Assembly: GCA_019455045.1 (NCBI GenBank)
Contig: JACFND010000026.1
Location: forward strand, 1-35,577
Source: Flavobacteriia bacterium
GTDB taxonomy: Bacteria > Bacteroidota > Bacteroidia > Flavobacteriales > Weeksellaceae
Direction of reading: 5' to 3'
DNA length: 35,577 nt
The notes beneath the pieces are model-generated. The model searched no databases, was not told the origin of the DNA, and worked only from the letters and a program-made list of their open reading frames with translations. Positions 1-7,605 of this stretch are shown here, piece after piece. A program made the position numbers and the translations under genes. How positions within the stretch are numbered: the stretch's first letter is position 1; each line of letters opens with the position of its first letter.

Positions 1-57
1 ATTTGTTTTCATATAAATTGACTTTTTCGGTCAACCTATATCAGGGACGTACAGCAC

Positions 58-85
58 CCAACACCCCACATCCAACACCCTGCAT
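58..85. repeat. two-copy 14-nt tandem repeat
   Basis: Positions 58-71 and 72-85 are two adjacent 14-nt units that share the core CCAACACCC and agree at 12 of 14 positions. The second unit reaches the last base of the lpdA stop codon. Copy number in the wider genome cannot be seen from here. Confidence 0.6.
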
Positions 86-1476
86 CAAATATGAATCGAA
101 TGTCCGTAAGCATCTTCAACCGCTTCCATTATCGCTTCTGACATGGTCGGATGCGGATGAACAGATTTCATAATTTCGCTTGCTGTGGTTTCCAGTTTTC
201 TGGCTACGACCACTTCTGCAATCATTTCGGTTACACCTTCTCCAATCATGTGACAGCCGAGCCATTCGCCGTATTTTGCATCAAAAATTACTTTGACAAA
301 ACCGTCGGGTGCGCCGTTTGCAACTGCACGACCGTTGGCTGAGAACGGAAATTTACCGACTTTGATTTCGTAACCTGCTTCTTTTGCTTTTGCTTCGGTC
401 AGACCGACAGATGCAATCTCGGGTGAACAGTAAGTACAGCCGGGAACATTTCCAAAATCGATCGGTTCTGCATTCATTCCCGCAATTTTTTCTACGCACA
501 ATATCGCCTGTGCAGATGCGAGATGCGCCAGATCCTGTCCATGCACCACATCACCGATGGCATAATAGCCGGCAACATTGGTCTGACAGAAATCGTTGAC
601 CGTGATTTTCCCTCTTTCGGTTGCAATGCCGACTTCTTCCAAACCGATATTTTCGGTATTCGGAACCACACCGACAGCCGAAAGCAGTATGTCGGCTTCA
701 AGCGTTTCTTCGCCTTTCTGTGTTTTTACTTTTGCTTTCACACCGCTGCCCGAAGTATCTACGGAAGTCACTTCTGAGCTGGTCATGATCTTGATTCCGC
801 TTTTCTTCAGCGATTTTTCAAGCTGTTTTGAAATGTCCTCATCTTCAACCGGAACGATTCTCGGCATAAATTCAACGATAGTCACTTCGGTTCCTATGGT
901 GTGATAAAAATTTGCAAATTCAACACCGATGGCACCGCTTCCCACCACGATCATTTTCTTCGGCTGTTTGTCCAAAGTCAGCGCCTGACGGTAACCGATG
1001 ATTTTTTTACCGTCCTGCGGCATGCTCGGCAATTCTCTCGAACGGCCGCCGGTTGCAATGATGATGTGATCTGCAGAAACTTCGGTCGAAGTTCCGTCTG
1101 CTGCTTTCACAGCTATTTTTTTGCCCGGAAGAATTTTTGCTTCTCCCTGAATGACTTCAATTTTATTTTTTTTCATCAGAAACTGAACGCCTTTGCTCAT
1201 TCTGTCTGCAACACCTCGGCTTCTGCTGATGATGTTTCCGAATTCAAAACCGATATTGTCGATTTTGTTGAATCCAAAATCTTCGGCATGATTCAGATAT
1301 TCAAACACATGTGCACTTTTGAGCAAAGCTTTGGTCGGGATACAGCCCCAATTCAGACAGATTCCGCCCAATTCGGCTCTTTCGATGATGGCTACTTTTT
1401 TACCCAATTGTGCTGCGCGAATCGCCGCCACATATCCGCCGGGCCCGCTTCCGATAACTGCTATTTCAAATTTCAT
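85..1476 (-). CDS. lpdA: dihydrolipoyl dehydrogenase (E3)
   Basis: Flavin disulfide reductase that reoxidises dihydrolipoamide on the E2 subunits of 2-oxoacid dehydrogenases and the glycine cleavage system, passing electrons to NAD+ in the cytoplasm. At 463 aa it has normal family length. Visible features are the FAD Rossmann motif GSGPGG (residues 9-14), the redox-active pair Cys40/Cys45 in GGICLNWGC, an NAD-binding glycine motif GSGAIG near residue 180, and the C-terminal HPHPT...E signature (His442, Glu447) that forms the catalytic dyad. The ATG follows a 90-nt leader with a promoter match overlapping the end of the GH92 gene. An E2 gene lies about 20 kb away in this window, and E3 is normally shared between complexes. 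Confidence 0.96.
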   Translation of the reverse strand: MKFEIAVIGSGPGGYVAAIRAAQLGKKVAIIERAELGGICLNWGCIPTKALLKSAHVFEYLNHAEDFGFNKIDNIGFEFGNIISRSRGVADRMSKGVQFLMKKNKIEVIQGEAKILPGKKIAVKAADGTSTEVSADHIIIATGGRSRELPSMPQDGKKIIGYRQALTLDKQPKKMIVVGSGAIGVEFANFYHTIGTEVTIVEFMPRIVPVEDEDISKQLEKSLKKSGIKIMTSSEVTSVDTSGSGVKAKVKTQKGEETLEADILLSAVGVVPNTENIGLEEVGIATERGKITVNDFCQTNVAGYYAIGDVVHGQDLAHLASAQAILCVEKIAGMNAEPIDFGNVPGCTYCSPEIASVGLTEAKAKEAGYEIKVGKFPFSANGRAVANGAPDGFVKVIFDAKYGEWLGCHMIGEGVTEMIAEVVVARKLETTASEIMKSVHPHPTMSEAIMEAVEDAYGHSIHI

Positions 1477-1494
1477 TTCGTATTGATTTTTTAA

Positions 1495-1510
1495 CGGATG
1501 CTGTCATCCG
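1495..1510 (-). promoter_or_regulatory. leader hairpin upstream of lpdA
   Basis: CGGATG and CATCCG form a perfect 6-bp stem with a 4-nt loop. It begins 18 nt upstream of the lpdA ATG, inside the predicted untranslated leader. There is no U tract on either strand, so it is not a terminator. A role in mRNA stability or start-site access is only inference. Confidence 0.45.
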
Positions 1511-1562
1511 AAAATTTGACTGCTAAATTAAGAATTCTAAAATGAATTTTCTCAATTCCCAC

Positions 1563-1595
1563 CAAAGTTATTCGATCGTGATCTCATCCACAAAA
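1563..1595 (-). promoter_or_regulatory. predicted lpdA promoter
   Basis: On the minus strand there is TTTTG (1591-1595), a 20-nt spacer, and a perfect TAACTTTG -7 box (1563-1570). This fits the Bacteroidota housekeeping sigma consensus. The -7 box overlaps the GH92 stop codon (1568-1570), so lpdA can be transcribed independently even though the two genes are codirectional. The implied leader is about 80 nt. Confidence 0.6.
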
Positions 1596-4375
1596 ATGTA
1601 GGCAGGCTCACCCGCGCTCACATGCGACTGGGGCAGCGGACCGTAATTTTGTGCAATCAGTTTTACATATCTGATGTTTGTAAATTCAGATTGCAGTCTG
1701 ACTCTTTTGATCTGTACGGTTTCATCGGCAGCATCCACATTCAGATTTGCGGTTCCGAATAATTTGTAGTCCTTTCCGTCTCTTGATACATAAACATCAA
1801 CCTTTTTCGGAAAAAGTATCCAGGGTCTTGCATCCTGAAGAAATCCTGCGCTGACCGAAGTAACTGTTGTCGGTTTTTTCAGATCGATAATTGCTTCAAA
1901 ATCGGTTCCCTGATAACCCTGCCAATCTCCTTTTCGCCAGTTTTCTGTCCCTTTGATTCCGTCGAGCAGCGCTTCGGGCCCGCCTGCGGTATAAAGCGGA
2001 TGAACTTTTGAATTTATGCTGATTTTATAATCATTTGGTCTTTTGTAAAATTCTGCTTTGACCGAATTTGAAACATTTTCTCCTTTTTTCACATAAGCTT
2101 CAATTCCCAAACTCGAATTGATTCGAATCGGTTTTTCGTATTTGTATTCTTTTGGACTTTCATTCGGTCCGAGAAAAGTATAATAAATTTCTGCATTTGG
2201 ATCGATCGATTTGATTTCTGTTGTCATTTCATCATTGAAAGAACGGCTTTCATATTCAAAATATGGTGTAGTGACTATCAGACTATGAGCCATATCCAAC
2301 ATAGAATCGATGCTTTTGAAACCTAAGTCTTTTAATTTTTCTTTAGGTGTGTTTTTAGTGATTGTCTGAGAAGTTCCGTCTTCAAAATTGATTTTAATTT
2401 CATCAAAATAAGGTTCGGTAGTCTGCCAACCCAATTCACCGGGTGTCACCGAATAAATTCCCATTGAACTCAAAATATACCATGCACTCATCTGTCCGCA
2501 ATCCTCATTTCCGATCAGACCGTCGGGTGCATTGGTATAAAATTCATCCAAAATTCGATGAACCAATGCAGTTGTTTTCTCGGGTTTGTCAATATAATTA
2601 TAAAGGTAGGCCACATGATGACTCGGTTCGTTTCCGTGTGCATACTGACCGATCAGACCGGTGATGTCCACCTGATCACGACCTGTGGTTTCTGACGGAA
2701 GCGAAAACATTTCATCCAATTTTTGTTCAAAATTATTTTTTCCGCCATGAAATTCAATCAGACCGTATATGTCCTGAGGAACAAAAAACGAATACTGCCA
2801 GCTGTTTCCTTCGGTAAAATGATTATTGACTTCCCGCCCGTCAAAGGGTGTCAGCCAGGCGCCGTTTTTTTTGGGTCTCATCAGATGAGTTTCGGGATCG
2901 AAAAGATTTTTCCAGCTTTGAGACCTTCTCATAAAATACTGATAATCCTGATTTTTATTCAGAATTAACGCCATTTGTGCAATGCACCAGTCGTCGTATG
3001 CATATTCCAAAGTTTTTGAAACGCTTTCGTGTTCATCATCAATCGAAATAAATCCGTTGACTTTGTAGGCTTCCAATCCGAAATGATTGAGCATCGCACT
3101 GTGTTTGGCGGCTTCAAATGCTTTTTCGTAATCAAAACCCTGAATTCCTTTCATCATCGCATCGGCAATCACCGAAACCGAATGATAACCGATCATACAG
3201 TCGGTTTCGTTTGAAGAGAGCTCCCAAACCGGCAGACGGCCGCCCTGTTCATACTGGGTGATAAAAGTATTGATAAAATCTGCTGTCCGTTTCTTTTCAA
3301 TCAGCGTATAAAGCGGATGAGCAGCCCGAAAAGTATCCCAAAGCGAGAAGACGGTGTAATAATCAAAACCTTTGGATTCGTGTACTTTGAAATCCCTGCC
3401 CATAAATTTTCCGTCCAGATCCTGAGCGATATTGGGCTGTATCATGGTGTGATAGAGCGCGGTGTAGAAAATTGTGAGTTTGTCTTTGTCATTTGACTTG
3501 ACTTCGATTTTTGACAATTCTTTGTCCCATGCTTTTTCGGCATCTGATTTAACTTTTGCAAAATCCCAATGCGGAATTTCTGAAGCATTCAGTTTTGCAC
3601 CTTCAAAACCGGTAAAGGAAAGTGAAACTTTGACCAGCAGTTCTTCTCCTTTTTTGACTTGTTTGGAAATTATAGCGCCAATATCTAAAGACATTAAGTC
3701 AAAACCATTTTCAGTAACTTTAACTTCATTTTTACTTGTTTCCGAATAAGAATTAATTTTAACCGGCTGATTAAATTCTATTCTTGCCCAGATTTGCTGA
3801 TTTTCAGCCCAGGACTTACTTCTTCTGTAAACTTCAATGGTTTTGTTATCAATGATTTTAATTTCACCGTCAAGCAGTTCATCCCGATGTTTCAAATCCA
3901 AAATGATATTGGCTTTTCCGTCCTTGTTAAATTTATATTTATGAAAACCGACTCTGGTTGATGCGGTCAGTTCCACATCGATATCATATTTGTCCAAATG
4001 CACCGAATAATATCCGGCAGAAGCTTTTTCCTTGTTATGACTGAATTTTGAAGAATAATCATTTGGTTTAAAACTGTTAACATCCATCGTCGGCATGAGC
4101 ATGATGTCACCATAATCTGAAACGCCGGTTCCGCTCAAATGGGTATGTGAAAAACCATAAATCACATCATCGGAATAATGATAACCGCTGCAACCGTCCC
4201 AGCTGCCGTCAATTAGGGTGTCGGGCGAAAGCTGAACCATACCGTATGGCAAAGTCGCACCGGGATAGGTATGACCGTGACCGCCGGTACCGATAAACGG
4301 GTTGACGTATTGTGAATAATTCTGTGCAGACAAAAACAATGGCAGTACCAGAAATCCAAAAAACAGCTTCTTCAT
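1568..4375 (-). CDS. secreted GH92 alpha-mannosidase with C-terminal accessory modules
   Basis: Family 92 glycoside hydrolases are Ca2+-dependent exo-alpha-mannosidases that trim N-glycans and mannans outside the cytoplasm. The 935-aa product has a signal peptide ending near SAQ (residue 18), then the family start VNPFIGTGGHGH. The conserved TEGNSWQY stretch (Glu522, probable catalytic acid) and GNEDCGQMSAW stretch (Asp625 region, probable base and metal site) are intact. The catalytic part seems to end near residue 690. The rest looks like a chitobiase-type beta-sandwich (about 700-770) followed by a discoidin/F5-8C-like carbohydrate-binding domain (about 790-935), making it longer than minimal GH92 enzymes. 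It has no SusC/SusD partners here. A PNGase F-like gene 14 kb downstream could act on the same glycans. Confidence 0.93.
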   Translation of the reverse strand: MKKLFFGFLVLPLFLSAQNYSQYVNPFIGTGGHGHTYPGATLPYGMVQLSPDTLIDGSWDGCSGYHYSDDVIYGFSHTHLSGTGVSDYGDIMLMPTMDVNSFKPNDYSSKFSHNKEKASAGYYSVHLDKYDIDVELTASTRVGFHKYKFNKDGKANIILDLKHRDELLDGEIKIIDNKTIEVYRRSKSWAENQQIWARIEFNQPVKINSYSETSKNEVKVTENGFDLMSLDIGAIISKQVKKGEELLVKVSLSFTGFEGAKLNASEIPHWDFAKVKSDAEKAWDKELSKIEVKSNDKDKLTIFYTALYHTMIQPNIAQDLDGKFMGRDFKVHESKGFDYYTVFSLWDTFRAAHPLYTLIEKKRTADFINTFITQYEQGGRLPVWELSSNETDCMIGYHSVSVIADAMMKGIQGFDYEKAFEAAKHSAMLNHFGLEAYKVNGFISIDDEHESVSKTLEYAYDDWCIAQMALILNKNQDYQYFMRRSQSWKNLFDPETHLMRPKKNGAWLTPFDGREVNNHFTEGNSWQYSFFVPQDIYGLIEFHGGKNNFEQKLDEMFSLPSETTGRDQVDITGLIGQYAHGNEPSHHVAYLYNYIDKPEKTTALVHRILDEFYTNAPDGLIGNEDCGQMSAWYILSSMGIYSVTPGELGWQTTEPYFDEIKINFEDGTSQTITKNTPKEKLKDLGFKSIDSMLDMAHSLIVTTPYFEYESRSFNDEMTTEIKSIDPNAEIYYTFLGPNESPKEYKYEKPIRINSSLGIEAYVKKGENVSNSVKAEFYKRPNDYKISINSKVHPLYTAGGPEALLDGIKGTENWRKGDWQGYQGTDFEAIIDLKKPTTVTSVSAGFLQDARPWILFPKKVDVYVSRDGKDYKLFGTANLNVDAADETVQIKRVRLQSEFTNIRYVKLIAQNYGPLPQSHVSAGEPAYIFVDEITIE

Positions 4376-4448
4376 CGGTGATAATTTTGGTCAAAAATAG
4401 CGAACTATTATTAAACCTTTTAACTTTGGAGGCTCAAACACTCAAGTA
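4376..4448. promoter_or_regulatory. divergent promoter region, GH92 / SDR
   Basis: This 73-bp gap separates divergent genes. It holds a perfect -7 box for each direction: TAACTTTG at 4421-4428 on the plus strand for the SDR gene, and TATTTTTG at 4392-4399 on the minus strand for GH92. Neither has a TTG at the usual 17-23 nt spacing, so these are partial matches only. Confidence 0.4.
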
Positions 4449-5204
4449 ATGAAAACAGCACTTATCACCGGTGCAACATCAGGTATCGGCATGGCAACCG
4501 CCAAAAGGATTTCAAAGGATTTCAGACTGGTCATCTGCGGAAGAAGACAGCAACGGTTGGACGAATTAAAAGATGAACTTTCAAAGACAACCGAAGTCCA
4601 TACACTGAATTTTGATGTGCGCGACAAAAAAGCTGTTTTTGAACAGATCAATTCGCTTTCCGAAGATTTCAGAAAAATTGATGTGCTGATCAACAATGCC
4701 GGAAATGCACACGGTCTGGCGCCTTTTCAGGATGCCGACCTTGAAGATCTGGAACAGATGATGGACGGAAATTCAAAAGGACTGATCTATGTGACCAAGG
4801 CGGTTCTTCCGCTGATGATTCCTCAAAAAAGCGGTCACATCGTCAATATTTCATCCACTGCCGGAAAGGATGTTTATCCAAACGGAACCACTTATTGTGC
4901 TTCAAAATGGGCGGTTGAAGCTTTGAGCAGAGGGATGCGTCTCGATCTGCTTCCGCTGGGCATCAAGGTGACCAATGTGGCTCCCGGTATGGTGGAAACC
5001 GAATTTTCGCTGGTCAGATTCAAAGGTGATGAACAAAAATCAGAAAATGCATATTTGGGCTACACACCGCTGACCGCCGAAGATATAGCCGAAACAATTT
5101 ATTTTGCACTGATGCAGCCCGATCATGTGCAACTGGCGGATATCACAGTATTGCCAAAGGCGCAGGCGTCTGTCACTTCGATTTTGAAAGAAACAAAGAA
5201 TTAA
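4449..5204 (+). CDS. short-chain dehydrogenase/reductase, YdfG-like
   Basis: Classical SDR oxidoreductase of 251 aa, cytoplasmic, using NAD(P)H. The N-terminus carries the cofactor glycine motif GATSGIG (residues 7-13), followed by NNAGNA, the catalytic Ser in NISSTAG, and the Tyr149-x3-Lys153 catalytic pair in YCASK. The overall sequence resembles the E. coli YdfG group, which reduces 3-hydroxy acids and malonic semialdehyde, but substrate cannot be deduced. It is a single gene, divergent from GH92 and convergent with the next gene, with a hairpin terminator between them. Confidence 0.88.
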   Translation: MKTALITGATSGIGMATAKRISKDFRLVICGRRQQRLDELKDELSKTTEVHTLNFDVRDKKAVFEQINSLSEDFRKIDVLINNAGNAHGLAPFQDADLEDLEQMMDGNSKGLIYVTKAVLPLMIPQKSGHIVNISSTAGKDVYPNGTTYCASKWAVEALSRGMRLDLLPLGIKVTNVAPGMVETEFSLVRFKGDEQKSENAYLGYTPLTAEDIAETIYFALMQPDHVQLADITVLPKAQASVTSILKETKN

Positions 5205-5244
5205 AAAAAACCGACAGCCGTTTCAAACTCGAAACAGCTGTCGG
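5203..5244 (-). terminator. rho-independent terminator of the 5277-5807 gene
   Basis: CCGACAGC (5211-5218) pairs with GCTGTCGG (5237-5244), and GTTTC/GAAAC extends the stem after a single C-A mismatch. An A8 run at 5203-5210 becomes a U8 tract on the minus strand, directly after the hairpin. It therefore terminates the minus-strand gene. The plus side lacks a U run. Confidence 0.8.
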
Positions 5245-5276
5245 ATTCCGTATTATAAGAAAGTCTGACAGGAATT

Positions 5277-5807
5277 TTAATAGGAATATCCCACTCCTTT
5301 TTTGATTGACTGATTCTGACCGAAACCTCCGCCACTCGCTCCTTTTCTGTCAATGTCTTTGTCCATGGTCAGCAAAACAAAAGGACAGTTGGCTGCTGCA
5401 GCCTCTTTCTGAAGTTTTTCCTGTGCTTTTCTGTCGCTGCCCGCACCGGTTCTGTAATTGATAAATCCGGTTTTGCCTTTGATTTCACCAACTCTTTTCA
5501 GACCGGCAACTTCCTCAAGACTTTCGATGATGATTACATTCTGCCATCCGTCTTTGCCCGAAATGTCAATACGATCCGAAACCACCTGCTCACGGCCGCT
5601 TTTGCCGTAAACCACCTTCTGAACCGCATATTTGCCAAGTGTCTGTTCGGCATCCTCACCGTCATAAGTAAAAGTTACCGTGTGCTCAGCCACTTTCAGG
5701 ACTTTTCCTGAAATTTCCTGACCGTTGTGAAGAAAAATCTGATCAGACTGTGCGCTTACCGAAATGCTGAATAACATGATCAGCGTTGAAAATAAAAAGT
5801 GTCTCAT
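5277..5807 (-). CDS. small secreted protein of unknown function
   Basis: The 176-aa product starts with a clear signal peptide, cut near SVSAQ (residue 20). Residues 23-70 read as a small beta-barrel-like segment (FLHNGQEISGKVLKV), a pattern common in Bacteroidota exported proteins. Residues 105-150 contain GEIKGKTGFINYRTGAGSDRKA followed by an Ala-rich helix and PFVLLTMD, which recalls YbjQ-like or trafficking-protein folds, though this is only a visual likeness. The C-terminus is rich in Gly and Ser. Transcription is monocistronic, with its own promoter and a strong terminator. No function is assigned. Confidence 0.75.
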   Translation of the reverse strand: MRHFLFSTLIMLFSISVSAQSDQIFLHNGQEISGKVLKVAEHTVTFTYDGEDAEQTLGKYAVQKVVYGKSGREQVVSDRIDISGKDGWQNVIIIESLEEVAGLKRVGEIKGKTGFINYRTGAGSDRKAQEKLQKEAAAANCPFVLLTMDKDIDRKGASGGGFGQNQSIKKGVGYSY

Positions 5808-5878
5808 TTTGTTAATTTTTTTAGTTTTAAGATTAAATTAGATTTTGATTTCAGATTAATTGACTGAATTCAACGAGA

Positions 5879-5909
5879 CAAAAATAATCCTACAACCAAA
5901 GTGAATCAA
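5879..5909 (-). promoter_or_regulatory. predicted promoter of the 5277-5807 gene
   Basis: On the minus strand TTG (5907-5909) is followed by a 20-nt spacer and TATTTTTG (5879-5886). The implied leader to the ATG at 5807 is about 65 nt. Confidence 0.5.
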
Positions 5910-5967
5910 TAAGGCAATTGCCGTATTTTTAATAGGACAGCCGGATAAGCAGTAAAAACCGAATCAA

Positions 5968-6996
5968 TTATCGGTTTTTGTTTTCCAGTAATTTTTGATT
6001 GATCTTTTTGACAAAACCCGGACCTTCATAAATAAATCCGGTATAAATCTGAATCAGCGAAGCACCTGCATTCAGCTTTTCAATTGCGTCTTCAGCCGAA
6101 TGAATACCGCCCACACCGATGATTGGAAAAGCCCTGTTGCTTTTTTCGGACAGAAATTTAATCACTTCTGTCGAACGGTCTTTTAATGGTTTTCCGCTCA
6201 GTCCGCCGGTTTCAGATTTGTTTTTTGATTTCAGATTTTCACGACTCAGCGTAGTATTGGTCGCAATCACACCTGCAATCTTTGTTTCTTTCACGATTTC
6301 AATGATGTCAAGCAGTTGTTCATCATTCAGATCGGGTGCGATTTTTAACAATATCGGTTTTTGATTTGGTCTGGCTGAATTTTTATTCTGCAATGACTGC
6401 AGTAAATTTTTCAAAGGTTCTTTGTCCTGCAGTTCTCTCAGATTCGGTGTGTTTGGACTGCTGACGTTGACAGTAAAATAATCGACAAAATCAAACAATT
6501 CGTCAAAACAGATTTCGTAATCGCTGATTGCATCTTCATTGGTTGTCAGTTTGTTTTTTCCGATGTTTCCGCCGATCAGCACCGATTTATTTTTTCTCAA
6601 TCTGTCGGCTGCAGCTTTGACACCTTCGTTGTTAAATCCCATCCGGTTGATGATTCCGCCGTCTTCAATCAGTCTGAACAGCCGTTTTTTTGGATTTCCC
6701 GGCTGTGGTTTTGGAGTCAGCGTTCCGATTTCAATAAATCCGAAACCAAAAGAAGACAATTCATTAAAAAGTTTTGCATCCTTGTCAAATCCGGCTGCCA
6801 AACCGATCGGGTTTTTAAATTTCAGACCAAAGACCTCTGTTTCCAGTCGGGGATCTTCGATTGTGAATGATTTTCTTAAAATGGCAGGAACAAATGGAAT
6901 TTTGTGAACAAATTTTAGCAGTCCAAAGGTGAAATGATGTACTTTTTCGGGATCGAATTTAAACAGCAGCGGTCTGATTACGGATTTATACATCAT
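5968..6996 (-). CDS. pyrD: dihydroorotate dehydrogenase, class 2 (quinone)
   Basis: Oxidises dihydroorotate to orotate in pyrimidine synthesis, giving electrons to membrane quinone through FMN. The 342-aa length, the N-terminal amphipathic helix region ([21 protein letters not shown]) and the absence of a PyrK partner mark class 2. The catalytic Ser lies in [12 protein letters not shown], and FMN-binding segments [19 protein letters not shown] and IGVGGI are all present. Two adjacent ATGs exist at the start; the first is used here. A perfect -7 match (TAATTTTG, 7010-7017) lies just upstream, without a good -33 element. Confidence 0.96.
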   Translation of the reverse strand: MMYKSVIRPLLFKFDPEKVHHFTFGLLKFVHKIPFVPAILRKSFTIEDPRLETEVFGLKFKNPIGLAAGFDKDAKLFNELSSFGFGFIEIGTLTPKPQPGNPKKRLFRLIEDGGIINRMGFNNEGVKAAADRLRKNKSVLIGGNIGKNKLTTNEDAISDYEICFDELFDFVDYFTVNVSSPNTPNLRELQDKEPLKNLLQSLQNKNSARPNQKPILLKIAPDLNDEQLLDIIEIVKETKIAGVIATNTTLSRENLKSKNKSETGGLSGKPLKDRSTEVIKFLSEKSNRAFPIIGVGGIHSAEDAIEKLNAGASLIQIYTGFIYEGPGFVKKINQKLLENKNR

Positions 6997-7050
6997 TGAA
7001 AAAACTGTTGCAAAATTAGCATAAAAAATTGACCTCGGATTAAAATCGGA

Positions 7051-7380
7051 TCAATGAAAAGATTCGAATTTGAAATCACAGACCAGAAAAGGATCTCTTT
7101 CGTCAAACAGTTCTTTCAATGCTCTTTTGACCTGATTTCGATTGCAAACCGCCTGCCAGCTGCCTTTTTTTTCGGGTTCCGGAATTTCGACCAGCCACAT
7201 AAATCGGTTGAATTTTGAAATCTGAATGATCACATCACGATCGGTAACCAGTCCGAAGGAACTGCCGTCATCTTCGGGCAACTGTTCAAACACATCCAAT
7301 GCCTGTTCGTATGCCGCTTCGAGCGGCTGTTTCACCGAAATACTGTCCGACTGACTGATATTTTCAAAAAACAATTTCAT
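7051..7380 (-). CDS. uncharacterised 109-aa protein
   Basis: I do not recognise a family. The product has no signal peptide or membrane segment. It reads as a mixed alpha/beta cytoplasmic protein: an acidic helix near residues 18-36, two strands (FGLVTDRDVIIQIS, FMWLVEIPEP) rich in aromatics, and a basic helix (NQVKRALKELFDERD). It lies 54 nt upstream of pyrD on the same strand and could share its transcript. Some small immunity proteins have a similar strand pattern with conserved Trp, but no toxin gene is adjacent. Codon use looks like the neighbours. Confidence 0.65.
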   Translation of the reverse strand: MKLFFENISQSDSISVKQPLEAAYEQALDVFEQLPEDDGSSFGLVTDRDVIIQISKFNRFMWLVEIPEPEKKGSWQAVCNRNQVKRALKELFDERDPFLVCDFKFESFH

Positions 7381-7525
7381 CAGCGTAAAATTATAAAAAC
7401 AATCGGATTATTTTAAAGCTTTCAATTTTTTAAATGAATCAAATTATTTTGAATGATTTGGCATCGAAAAATCAGAAATATACAGTTTAAATGACCCGAA
7501 ATTTTCAGTTATCATTAAAGATTTA

Positions 7526-7562
7526 TTTTTGCTGACTTATCAAAAAATAAGATATACTTTTG
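7526..7562 (+). promoter_or_regulatory. predicted promoter of the GHL10 lipoprotein gene
   Basis: TTTTTG (7526-7531), a 23-nt spacer and TACTTTTG (7555-7562) fit the Bacteroidota consensus at the long end of the spacing range. The start codon follows 43 nt after the box. Confidence 0.5.
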
Positions 7563-7605
7563 GACTGCGAATTTCGTTAGTATCCAAGCCGAATTAATTT
7601 TTCTT

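Noticed and set aside
901..1494. Long open frame (197 codons) antisense to lpdA
   Set aside because: It lies fully within the well-supported lpdA gene, has Phe/Cys/His-rich composition typical of antisense shadow frames, and matches no family.
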